Shown here piece by piece: positions 35,933 to 43,826 of a stretch of DNA of 52,775 nt. Position numbers and translations under genes: made by a program. The stretch covers positions 1 through 52,775 of the forward strand of contig JADFZW010000033.1 of assembly GCA_015232355.1 (NCBI GenBank), read 5' to 3'. This DNA is from Oligoflexia bacterium (GTDB lineage: Bacteria; Bdellovibrionota; Bacteriovoracia; Bacteriovoracales; Bacteriovoracaceae). Positions within the stretch are counted from its first letter, which is position 1; every line of letters starts with the position of its first letter. The notes under the pieces were generated by a model, which searched no databases, was not told the DNA's origin, and saw only the letters and a program-made list of their open reading frames with translations.

Positions 35933-37170
35933 CAGTTCTTTATTACATCTTCATATACTTCACGCAAAGATACCCCGGACCTTTCTGCAGCTAATTTACA
36001 TTCCTCATATTCAGGAGCATATTTTATTATCTTATCATTTAAAAAACCCACTTTAGCTTTTACAGATCCAAATTTAGATTTAATAGCAATAGTTTCTCTT
36101 TTTAATGTTCTTCTGGATACGGAGTATTTTCTAATACCAAAGGTAGTGGTTTCTTTAAATAAAAGCTCCTCTATTTTCAAGACATCCTCACTATTACATA
36201 AAACACTTACAGTAATTGCTGGACGATTTTTTTTCATAATAATATGGGTAAAAAATACATCTAGTGCTCCATTTTCTAATATCTTCGGCATTAGATAGGA
36301 GTAGATTTCTGGGTTCATATCATCGATGTTTGTTTCCAATATAATACAATTTTTATCTTTTTTATCTTTTTTATCTTCAATTTCTGTAGTTTGTGCCAAA
36401 ATAATTCTAAGCATATTGGGAATAGTAAAATCTTTTTTTCCTAGGCCATATCCAACAGAGAGTATTTGCATCTTTGGGAGTGAAATAAATTCATCTACCA
36501 GTGTTTTTATTATGGCCGCTCCCGTGGGAGTAACTAACTCTGAAGAGATATCTTGTGCGTATATAGGAACACCACTTAAAATTTCCAATGTGGCCGGAGC
36601 TGGTACTGGTAATAATCCGTGAGCACATTTAACCCATCCTTTTCCTACATGTAAGGGAGAAGAATATATTTTATCTATATTTAAAAGATCAATGCAAATC
36701 GCGGTACCAACAATGTCGATAATTGAATCTATGGCCCCAACTTCGTGAAAATGGATTTCATTTATATCTTTAGAATGAATTTTTGCCTCTGCCACCGCTA
36801 TTTTGTTGAAAATTTTTTTGCTTAATATTTTTACGTTTTCTTTTAGAGATGATTGCTCAATGATTTTTTCAATATCTTGCAAATTACGATGTGGATGTGA
36901 GTGATGATGATGATGATGGTGTTGTTGTTGGTGAGATACTACAGAGACATTAAAATCAGTGCCCGCGAGACCCATTTTTTCTTTTTTACTAATGGATATT
37001 TTATAGTCATCAATTTCTTCAATAGTAGTAGTAAGTTTAGATAATTCTTGCATGAATAATTCATGATCAATGCCAAGATCGAGTAGTGCTCCCACACTCA
37101 TGTCACCGCTAATACCAGAAAAGCAATCAAAGTATAAAACTTTTTTCTTTATTTGATTTGTCGAACTCAT
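35929..37170 (-). CDS. larC: Nickel-inserting protein of the pincer cofactor pathway
   Basis: 413 residues, the usual length, as one uninterrupted frame. LarC uses CTP to insert nickel into the dithio-pyridinium mononucleotide, finishing the nickel-pincer nucleotide. Diagnostic stretches: YFDCFSGISGDMSVGALLDL at the start, EIHFHEVGAIDSIID, GKGWVKCAHGLLPVPAPATLE, LVTPTGAAII and ETNIDDMNPEI. Residues about 82-97 are a His-rich loop (HQQQHHHHHHHSHPHR), encoded by a GAT/GTG-type repeat, that probably stores or guides nickel. It overlaps the larB end by 44 bases, so the two are translationally coupled. Confidence 0.95.
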   Translation of the reverse strand: MSSTNQIKKKVLYFDCFSGISGDMSVGALLDLGIDHELFMQELSKLTTTIEEIDDYKISISKKEKMGLAGTDFNVSVVSHQQQHHHHHHHSHPHRNLQDIEKIIEQSSLKENVKILSKKIFNKIAVAEAKIHSKDINEIHFHEVGAIDSIIDIVGTAICIDLLNIDKIYSSPLHVGKGWVKCAHGLLPVPAPATLEILSGVPIYAQDISSELVTPTGAAIIKTLVDEFISLPKMQILSVGYGLGKKDFTIPNMLRIILAQTTEIEDKKDKKDKNCIILETNIDDMNPEIYSYLMPKILENGALDVFFTHIIMKKNRPAITVSVLCNSEDVLKIEELLFKETTTFGIRKYSVSRRTLKRETIAIKSKFGSVKAKVGFLNDKIIKYAPEYEECKLAAERSGVSLREVYEDVIKNC

Positions 37171-38005
37171 CTTTTATCTCTCTTGTAATCGTATCTTTTG
37201 TGATATTATTATTTGTTATCTTATTTGAAAAACTTCTAATAATAGTACATGCTAAGTAAGCGGCCCCGAAACCATTATCAATATTTACTACTGCTATACC
37301 ACCAGCACATGAACTTAGCATGGAAAGTAGTGGCGTGATTCCCGAAAAATTTGCTCCATATCCTACACTAGTGGGCACAGCAATCACTGGTACATCTACA
37401 AGGCCGGCAACAACACTTGCAAGTGCACCTTCCATTCCGGCCACTACAATAATAATATCTGCTTGTTTGATAATATTAATTTGTTGAAAGAGCCGATGAA
37501 TTCCTGCTACTCCAACATCATAAAGTACATCAACATTAAAACCAAAAGAGCGAGCAGTAACCGCCGCTTCTTCCACTACAGGAGTGTCGGCAGTTCCTGC
37601 ACTCATAACTAATATTTTCTTATCATATTGTGACTCTGACTTTGACTGTGTTCGAGGTGAATTTTTATTAACTACATCAATAAAAATAATTCTTGCTTGA
37701 TCAAAGTACTCTACTCTATCGAAATGTTTACTTACTTCTAAAAATATTTCTTTCGAGCATCTTGTGGCCAAAATATTTTGATTGGAGTTATGTAAAGTTT
37801 TTATAATATCAATGATCTGTTCTATGCTTTTTCCAGGGCAATATATTACTTCCGGAAATCCATTTCTTAATTCTCTATGGGTATCTACAAATGCATGTGG
37901 AAGTTTTTTAAATGGTAAATATTTTAATTCATTTAATGTCTCATCAAGAGAAATGTTGTTATTTTTGTACTTTTGTAATAGGTTTTTTAAATCTTCATGA
38001 TTCAC
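37127..38005 (-). CDS. larB: Pyridinium-3,5-biscarboxylate mononucleotide synthase
   Basis: 292 residues. LarB carboxylates and hydrolyses nicotinic acid adenine dinucleotide to start the pincer cofactor. The C-terminal half is the PurE/AIR-carboxylase-like domain: ILVMSAGTADTPVVEEAAVT, VDVLYDVGVAGIHRL, VVAGMEGALASVVAGLVDVP, AVPTSVGYGANFSGI and VVNIDNGFGAAYLA. The N-terminal 110 residues are the helical LarB extension. It lies 19 bases after larE and is coupled to larC. Confidence 0.95.
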   Translation of the reverse strand: MNHEDLKNLLQKYKNNNISLDETLNELKYLPFKKLPHAFVDTHRELRNGFPEVIYCPGKSIEQIIDIIKTLHNSNQNILATRCSKEIFLEVSKHFDRVEYFDQARIIFIDVVNKNSPRTQSKSESQYDKKILVMSAGTADTPVVEEAAVTARSFGFNVDVLYDVGVAGIHRLFQQINIIKQADIIIVVAGMEGALASVVAGLVDVPVIAVPTSVGYGANFSGITPLLSMLSSCAGGIAVVNIDNGFGAAYLACTIIRSFSNKITNNNITKDTITREIKDEFDKSNKEKSFIL

Positions 38006-38024
38006 TTTTTGCTTCTCACTTTCA

Positions 38025-38849
38025 TTAATATTGATTTATTATCGATTGATTCATTTTTCCCATTGAGTATCCATCTAGATCTAGTGCTACAAATTGAAAT
38101 CCCAATGTTTTTAATTTTTGAGAGATAGTGTTCATTAAATCAATGGAAAATATGTTTTCCATCTCACTTCCCTCTATCTCCAAGCGTGCAATTTGGCCAT
38201 GATGGCGTACTCGCAGTTGAGAAAATCCTAATTCATGCAAATACTCTTCTGCTTCTTCTATCATAGATAATTTTTCTAAAGTTACCATTTCACCATATGG
38301 AAAGCGCGTATAAAGACATGCTAGTGCAGGTTTGTTCCAAGTTGCAAGTCCTAAATCTTTTGATAACAATCTAATCTCATTTTTTGTAAACTGTGCTTGT
38401 TGTAGTGGTTGAATTATCTCTAATTCCTTAAGTGCTTGCATACCTGGTCTATAATCAGAGAGATCATCGATATTAGAACCATCAAAAATATTAAAGATAT
38501 TATGAGTGGCCGCCTCTTTTTTTATTTTAGAAAAGACATTAAGTTTACAAAAGTAACATCTTTTAGGAGAACTATTTTTTACTTCCTCAACATCGATGTC
38601 AGGAGATTTAAGAATAATTTGTTTAACTCCTATTTGCTTGGCCAGTGTTACTGCCTGATCAAACTCTTTTCGTGATAATGATGGTGAAGAGACTGTGATT
38701 GCTATTAAGTTTTTGGTTAAAACATCACTGGCCACTTTTAATAAAAAAGTGCTATCTGTTCCACCTGAAAATGCTACAGCAGCACTGGGGTAAGAATTAA
38801 TTATCTCTTGAAGTTTTTGGTATTTGCTAGTGTAAGATTTAGTGTTCAT
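38025..38849 (-). CDS. larE: Sulfur transferase of the pincer cofactor pathway, three-cysteine type
   Basis: 274 residues. LarE adenylates the carboxylates of the pyridinium mononucleotide and donates sulfur. The PP-loop is AVAFSGGTDSTFL (residues 24-36). Cysteines C98 and C101 (KRCYFCK) and C178 (ALACLYTRFPYG) are all present. The classic Lactobacillus enzyme has only the last, which is sacrificed each turn; the three-cysteine enzymes (Thermotoga, Methanococcus) hold a [4Fe-4S] cluster and act catalytically. So this one is probably the cluster type. It is downstream of the DUF362 gene with a 34-base gap filled by a 10-bp repeat. Confidence 0.94.
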   Translation of the reverse strand: MNTKSYTSKYQKLQEIINSYPSAAVAFSGGTDSTFLLKVASDVLTKNLIAITVSSPSLSRKEFDQAVTLAKQIGVKQIILKSPDIDVEEVKNSSPKRCYFCKLNVFSKIKKEAATHNIFNIFDGSNIDDLSDYRPGMQALKELEIIQPLQQAQFTKNEIRLLSKDLGLATWNKPALACLYTRFPYGEMVTLEKLSMIEEAEEYLHELGFSQLRVRHHGQIARLEIEGSEMENIFSIDLMNTISQKLKTLGFQFVALDLDGYSMGKMNQSIINQY

Positions 38850-38850
38850 A

Positions 38851-38890
38851 AAATTACTTAAAATTACTTAAAATTATTTAAAATTATTTT
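38851..38890. repeat. 10-bp tandem repeat between DUF362 and larE genes
   Basis: Four units of AAATTACTTA/AAATTATTTA/AAATTATTTT fill the gap and run into the end of the DUF362 gene. Confidence 0.85.
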
Positions 38891-40527
38891 GATAGTTCAG
38901 GATTAATTTGTGGATGTTTCTTGCTCTCTTTCTCAATGTCTTGAAAAAATTCGCTCTCTTTATCTAAATTATCACCAGAGATATTCCAATGTAATTTTCT
39001 TTCCTGAGAGTTCTTGTCCATTTTAGAATAAAGATTTAAAAGATCATAATTTAATGGATCCTTATCTTGATTTCTAAAATATGCATTTAATCTAAGCTTG
39101 AGAGCTTTTTGATCTTTTTCATTTTCAATTAAATGTTTTACTGAATAATAGGATAAAATCATGGCCGCTACTTCTTGGGCATAAAGATCTTTCGAAAAAG
39201 TTAAGGCCCAATCTTTTTTATTAAAGGTTACATTTGGTCCTACATCTGGTCCCATGTTAGTTATAGTAGCAATATTATCACCTAAGTATCCCATGGTTTT
39301 TGTTTTAAGTATTTGTGATATTCCATATGCAGTTTGTGCCATCTTTTCAATAGAGTTTTGGTTACTAGTTGAAACAATCTTCCATACACTAGCATGAGGA
39401 TCATTTAAATTATGCATACTCTTGCGATCACTATTTTGCATTAATCCTACAAAATTTTTAATATTACCTGTGATTGCAGATATGAGATGAGATTTAGGGT
39501 GAGCAGTGAAGAAAATACCGCTAAAAAATTTTTCATCTAGTAATGCTGTAGGAATTGATATAGTTGAATTTGGATATGCATTGAAGTGTTCGGATTTAAT
39601 TGCAGAATATTTATTTAAGTGTACACCATCTACAGTTGAAAGCACTTTTGGTTTTTTTCCACTAAAATCAATCAACCCTTGATTAAAAATCCAAAGATGG
39701 CCACCAGCTCTTTTTACAGCATCTACAATTCCTGATTTTTTCATATTGTTAAAAGTATCTGGAGATTCAATTCCAGATTCATCTCCCACCCATGCCTCAG
39801 CATTTGCTTCTTTTACAATTTGAACAAATGCTTCTACTACTTTGGGATTAGAAACAGAAGGATATCCAATCACATCCCATGAAGGATTAAAGGCACCACC
39901 AGAGGTAAGCGCTTCTAATGGTTTTAATACCAGTCTTGCAGTTTTCAAAACAAACTTAAAAAGAGCGGGATTATATTTTTTTTCTAATTTATCATACTTT
40001 GATAATTCACTATTAACCTTACACTTTACTTCGTTATCGATAACAAGTTCAGAGTTGTTATCATTAGATGTACTTGTATTTGATATATTAGATATGTTTT
40101 TATCTAATTCCGAGAGAGAATTTTTAGGATTTTTTTTCTCTGGCAGTTTTTTGGGAGATGCAAACAGACCTTTTATAGATTTCATCATTGCACTTAAAAA
40201 AGAAGGAATCTCTTTGTTTTTGTCAACATGATATCCATCAACACCGGCCCCATTATTATGTGATATTTTTAGAAAATAACGTTTACCTGGTTCAAAGTGG
40301 ACTCCAGCTTTTTGAAAAATTTTTTTCATTGATTTTTTTATTTCATTAACGCTTTTGTCTTGTAAAAAATCACTATAGATTTCTTGTTGTTGTTGTTGTT
40401 GTTGCTGCTGTATTTGTTGTTTATTAACATCATTAGTATTAACTTCATTAGTAGCAAGAGCGAACTTATTAATGCTAAAACAAATGATAATAAATACAAC
40501 TAATATCACTTTACTTACGCCACTCAC
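38884..40527 (-). CDS. Exported DUF362-family protein in the lar operon
   Basis: 547 residues; GTG start with GGAGG six bases upstream and a signal peptide ending near KFALATNEV. After a poly-Gln tract (about 37-48, from CAA repeats) come the DUF362 landmarks: NPKVVEAFVQIVKEANAEAWVGDESG (about 228-252), GIVDAVKRAGG, SIPTALLDEKFF, and TAHPKSHLISAITGNIKNFVGLMQ (340-363) with H343, H347, K357, then R368 and H372. DUF362 proteins have no settled reaction. It is the first gene of an operon with larE, larB and larC, which makes it the natural candidate to use the nickel-pincer cofactor. Export would then have to carry a cofactor-loaded protein or receive it outside. Confidence 0.78.
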   Translation of the reverse strand: MSGVSKVILVVFIIICFSINKFALATNEVNTNDVNKQQIQQQQQQQQQEIYSDFLQDKSVNEIKKSMKKIFQKAGVHFEPGKRYFLKISHNNGAGVDGYHVDKNKEIPSFLSAMMKSIKGLFASPKKLPEKKNPKNSLSELDKNISNISNTSTSNDNNSELVIDNEVKCKVNSELSKYDKLEKKYNPALFKFVLKTARLVLKPLEALTSGGAFNPSWDVIGYPSVSNPKVVEAFVQIVKEANAEAWVGDESGIESPDTFNNMKKSGIVDAVKRAGGHLWIFNQGLIDFSGKKPKVLSTVDGVHLNKYSAIKSEHFNAYPNSTISIPTALLDEKFFSGIFFTAHPKSHLISAITGNIKNFVGLMQNSDRKSMHNLNDPHASVWKIVSTSNQNSIEKMAQTAYGISQILKTKTMGYLGDNIATITNMGPDVGPNVTFNKKDWALTFSKDLYAQEVAAMILSYYSVKHLIENEKDQKALKLRLNAYFRNQDKDPLNYDLLNLYSKMDKNSQERKLHWNISGDNLDKESEFFQDIEKESKKHPQINPELSK

Positions 40528-40654
40528 ACCAATCCTCCAGATTATAAAAATTTAAAATTTTTTACTTAATGATTATCAGATCATCTAAAATTAAGTAAAT
40601 TATTAATTTATTAATTAATTTAAGTAATAAAATATTAACAATGAGGTGTTCATC

Positions 40655-42133
40655 ATGTCATCAAAAAATAAAAATAAAAATAAAATTAAAGATAAAAACA
40701 AAAATACTAAAGACGGAGTGCTAGCACGCTTCGGTTTGGCACTGGCCGCATGGAGTGAGAAATGGTTTCCTGATTCTTGGATTTTTGCTTTAGTTGGAGT
40801 CGTTGTTATATTTATTTTTGGTTTATTGATAGGCGAGACTCCTAAAAAATTAATCACAGAGGGGGGCAAGTCATTTTGGGTTTTAATTCCTTTCACTATG
40901 CAAATGGCATTGATTGTTATTGGTGGATATGTTGTTGCAACTGCCCCTGCGGTTTATTGGATTATTAAAAAAGTTGCTTCTGTTTCCTTCATTGCTAAAA
41001 ATCCTAGAGCAGCGATTGCTTGGATCGCTTTTTTTTCCATGATAACTTCTCTCATATCTTGGGGTTTAAGTCTTATTTTTAGTGGACTATTAGTTCGTGA
41101 AATGTCACGTACGATTAAGGGAATGGATTATAGAGCTGCAGGGGCCGCTGCCTACTTAGGATTGGGGGCAGTGTGGGCGCTTGGCCTCTCTTCATCTGCA
41201 GCGATGATGATGGCCACTCAAGCAACAATTCCTCCTAAATTATTTGCAATTAGCGGATTAATTCCTTTAACTCAAACACTCTTCACCTTTCAAAATTTAT
41301 TGATGATTATAATTTTAATTGCAGTTTCAGTTTTGATTGCATATTTGTCGGCACCAAAAGCAGCTAATGCAAAGACAGTGGAGAGTTTTAATTTAAAACA
41401 TAATCTATCTTCTGTGACTGATGTGACTGATGTGAATGATGTGAATAATGAAAGTGAGTTACCTCAGAAACCAGGTGAGTGGTTGGAATATAATCCAATT
41501 CTTATTATTTTAGTTGGTGGATTTTTAGCTTATTATTTATTTGATCTATTTACTAATGATTCAAAGGGTCCCTTAGCGGCACTTGATCTTAATAATTACA
41601 ATTTAATGTTTATTACTATTGGGATGTTACTTCATTGGCGACCAAAACGATTTCTTAAAGCTGTAAGTGAATCTATTCCTGCCACGGGAGGAATTATAAT
41701 TCAATTTCCATTCTATGCAATGATCTTTGGTATGGTTGTAGGAACAGGAATTAATAAATGGCTTGCAGATTTATTTGTAATGATCTCAACTAAAGAGACC
41801 TATTCATTGTTAGTAGCAATCTACTCCGCAGTTTTAGGAGTATTTATTCCCTCTGGTGGAAGTAAATGGATAATCGAAGCTCCCTATGTTTTACAAGCAT
41901 CGATTTTACATAATGTAAATCTTGGTTGGGTTGTACAAATTTACAATGCTGCCGAAGCATTACCAAATTTATTAAATCCATTTTGGATGTTACCGCTACT
42001 AGGATTATTAAGTATTAAAGCAAGAGATATTGTTGGTTATACAGTACTGCAAATGATTGTTCATATACCAATTGTATTTTTCTTGTGTTGGTATTTTGGA
42101 TTACATTTACCTTTTGTAGCACCTGTTTTTTGA
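40655..42133 (+). CDS. atoE: Short-chain fatty acid transporter
   Basis: About 492 residues; ATG 40655 is preferred (GAGG eight bases upstream) over GTG 40646. It has a Lys-rich cytoplasmic start, then about 12 membrane helices. Sequence landmarks of the AtoE family: FPDSWIFALVGVVVIFIFGLL, SFWVLIPFTMQMALIVIGGYV, GLGAVWALGLSSSAAMMMAT and IYSAVLGVFIPSGGSKWIIEAPYV. It moves short-chain acids such as butyrate across the inner membrane. A 9-bp repeat in the middle loop (41413-41448, encoding TDVTDVNDVN) is the only odd part. Divergent from the DUF362-lar operon with a 120-base shared region, so the two may answer to one signal and concern the same organic acids. Confidence 0.9.
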   Translation: MSSKNKNKNKIKDKNKNTKDGVLARFGLALAAWSEKWFPDSWIFALVGVVVIFIFGLLIGETPKKLITEGGKSFWVLIPFTMQMALIVIGGYVVATAPAVYWIIKKVASVSFIAKNPRAAIAWIAFFSMITSLISWGLSLIFSGLLVREMSRTIKGMDYRAAGAAAYLGLGAVWALGLSSSAAMMMATQATIPPKLFAISGLIPLTQTLFTFQNLLMIIILIAVSVLIAYLSAPKAANAKTVESFNLKHNLSSVTDVTDVNDVNNESELPQKPGEWLEYNPILIILVGGFLAYYLFDLFTNDSKGPLAALDLNNYNLMFITIGMLLHWRPKRFLKAVSESIPATGGIIIQFPFYAMIFGMVVGTGINKWLADLFVMISTKETYSLLVAIYSAVLGVFIPSGGSKWIIEAPYVLQASILHNVNLGWVVQIYNAAEALPNLLNPFWMLPLLGLLSIKARDIVGYTVLQMIVHIPIVFFLCWYFGLHLPFVAPVF

Positions 42134-42136
42134 AGT

Positions 42137-42204
42137 AAGTGCCACGCTACAAATGGGACAAATCATGTCGGCCAGCTGAGTCCCAAAAGTCGCGTGTCAC
42201 TCAG
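42137..42204 (+). repeat. 68-bp palindromic dispersed repeat, copy 1
   Basis: Ends AGTGCCACGC and GCGTGTCACT are inverted with one mismatch; inside, TGGGAC pairs with GTCCCA. Identical to copy 2 at 43603-43670 across all 68 bases. Begins three bases after the atoE stop, so it may double as a terminator. Confidence 0.9.
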
Positions 42205-42387
42205 AAAACTGGCAGTAAATAATTGTTGTTGAATTATTATTGAATGCTAACCATTCAAATTTTCAGATATTTTTATTTTTTATTGATTCTAGTGATTAAA
42301 ATCCCTCATATGATAATAAAATAAATTATCAGCTATTAACTGATGAATAATGAGTAGTGAATAATAAATAATCATAAGAGCATAAAA

Positions 42388-43524
42388 ATGGCAGTATCTT
42401 TAAAAAAATTAAAAAAAATCATAGTGATTGTTTGTGCAATTAATATATCTATTAATTTTTCCATTCTACCGTCGTCACATTCATCATGTTATAAATTAAT
42501 CGATGAAATCGAATCTCCTAAAGAGGTAGAGAGTAATGTATCCACTACTGGTGGTGGAGTAACAGATTATCTTTGGGGGTTTGTTTACTCTTTTTTGCCA
42601 GTACCTAGTGTTGTGAATGAATCTGGGAAGGGAGTATATAATGTTTATAAGGCGATAAAAAAAGTAAATGAACAAACAAATATAAACTACTCTAGAAGAA
42701 CATCATATTTATTGCAAGATGCTCAAATGTATCTTCGTAGCAAAGAGAATAATCATAAAAATATTGTTTTAGGATCTTCATTGAAAATGTTTTATGCGGA
42801 AACTGCTGCTGCTACTGGACTTTCTCTACAACAAACTGCCAATTTACTTTTAGAGAGTAATCACTATGAATTTATCTGTAGTCACTCAAAACATAGTTAT
42901 AAAAATTTTGATATATTGATAGAGCAAATCAAAAATGGTGATTTTCAAAAAAGTTTAAATAAGCTTAAAGTATTTACCAATGATAATGATAAAATGAACT
43001 TATATCCATTACCTCAAAAATTAACTTTAAACCAAGAAAATTTTACTTCTAATTGTAATGGAACGGAAAAAGAATCATTATTGGGATTAGGGTTTAATGT
43101 TCTTGGTTCATTAATTAGTAATACAACCAGTATCGCTTGGAAATTATCTACATTGCCAATTAGAATTCCCTTTAAAACAGCAAAAGTCATGTATAACGGA
43201 ACTACTGGTGCGATATCAGGAGTAACAAAAGTTGCAAAACTTGTTGGTAATGTTTATAAAACATATTCGACAGGAAATGGTCCTACTCAAAAATCAAATC
43301 TGATTTCAGAGGATCAAGATCGAAAACTAAATAGCAAAGAGATAGAAGAAACTTTAAATAATATTGTTTCAAAATCTGAAGTAGTCGATGATAATTTATA
43401 TAGAGATAGTGCCATTAATGAATTAATGGTAGAGGCAAATCTATATGATATAAAACGAGAAAAATATAAAGATTGTGATAGTAATTATTTTCTTTGTTTA
43501 CTTAGTAGCAAGACTAGAGATTAA
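42388..43524 (+). CDS. Exported protein of unknown function between two identical repeats
   Basis: 378 residues, with a signal peptide ending near PSSHSSC; AAGAG before the ATG is a modest ribosome binding site. The mature protein contains a Gly-rich start (STTGGGVTDYLWGF), an alpha-helical middle (AETAAATGLSLQQTANLLLE) and a second hydrophobic region (SLLGLGFNVLGSLISNTTSI), with paired cysteines. No family recognised. Two identical 68-bp repeats, in the same orientation, flank it, so the gene could be lost or duplicated by recombination between them. Confidence 0.62.
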   Translation: MAVSLKKLKKIIVIVCAINISINFSILPSSHSSCYKLIDEIESPKEVESNVSTTGGGVTDYLWGFVYSFLPVPSVVNESGKGVYNVYKAIKKVNEQTNINYSRRTSYLLQDAQMYLRSKENNHKNIVLGSSLKMFYAETAAATGLSLQQTANLLLESNHYEFICSHSKHSYKNFDILIEQIKNGDFQKSLNKLKVFTNDNDKMNLYPLPQKLTLNQENFTSNCNGTEKESLLGLGFNVLGSLISNTTSIAWKLSTLPIRIPFKTAKVMYNGTTGAISGVTKVAKLVGNVYKTYSTGNGPTQKSNLISEDQDRKLNSKEIEETLNNIVSKSEVVDDNLYRDSAINELMVEANLYDIKREKYKDCDSNYFLCLLSSKTRD

Positions 43525-43826
43525 ATCAAGAATGTAATGATTCTAAAAATAGAAGATAGTCTTTACTAAATTGATAAACTCAAGATCTAAAGAAAGTAAA
43601 GAAAGTGCCACGCTACAAATGGGACAAATCATGTCGGCCAGCTGAGTCCCAAAAGTCGCGTGTCACTCAGGAAATTGAATCTAAGAATTATTATGTAATA
43701 AATACAACCATTGATGAATAATCAACTGTTGTATTGAGATTTAAAACCGACCATGGTAAAATACTCTCGATTAATTCGTTTCGATTATTCTTTTTTAAAA
43801 TAACCAATAAAAAACTAAATTAGACG
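43525..43826. other. 302-base intergenic region
   Basis: Contains copy 2 of the 68-bp repeat (43603-43670). The remaining part is AT-rich, ending in GGTGAG before the start of the lipoprotein gene. No open frame or RNA gene seen. Confidence 0.5.
43603..43670 (+). repeat. 68-bp palindromic dispersed repeat, copy 2
   Basis: Identical to copy 1 and in the same orientation, 1,466 bases away. Lies 78 bases after the stop of the exported protein gene. Confidence 0.9.

Noticed and set aside
36900..36930. A non-coding trinucleotide repeat
   Set aside because: It is the His-rich loop of the larC gene, in frame.
40385..40425. A disruptive repeat expansion in the DUF362 gene
   Set aside because: The CAA repeat is in frame and only extends a Gln tract after the signal peptide.
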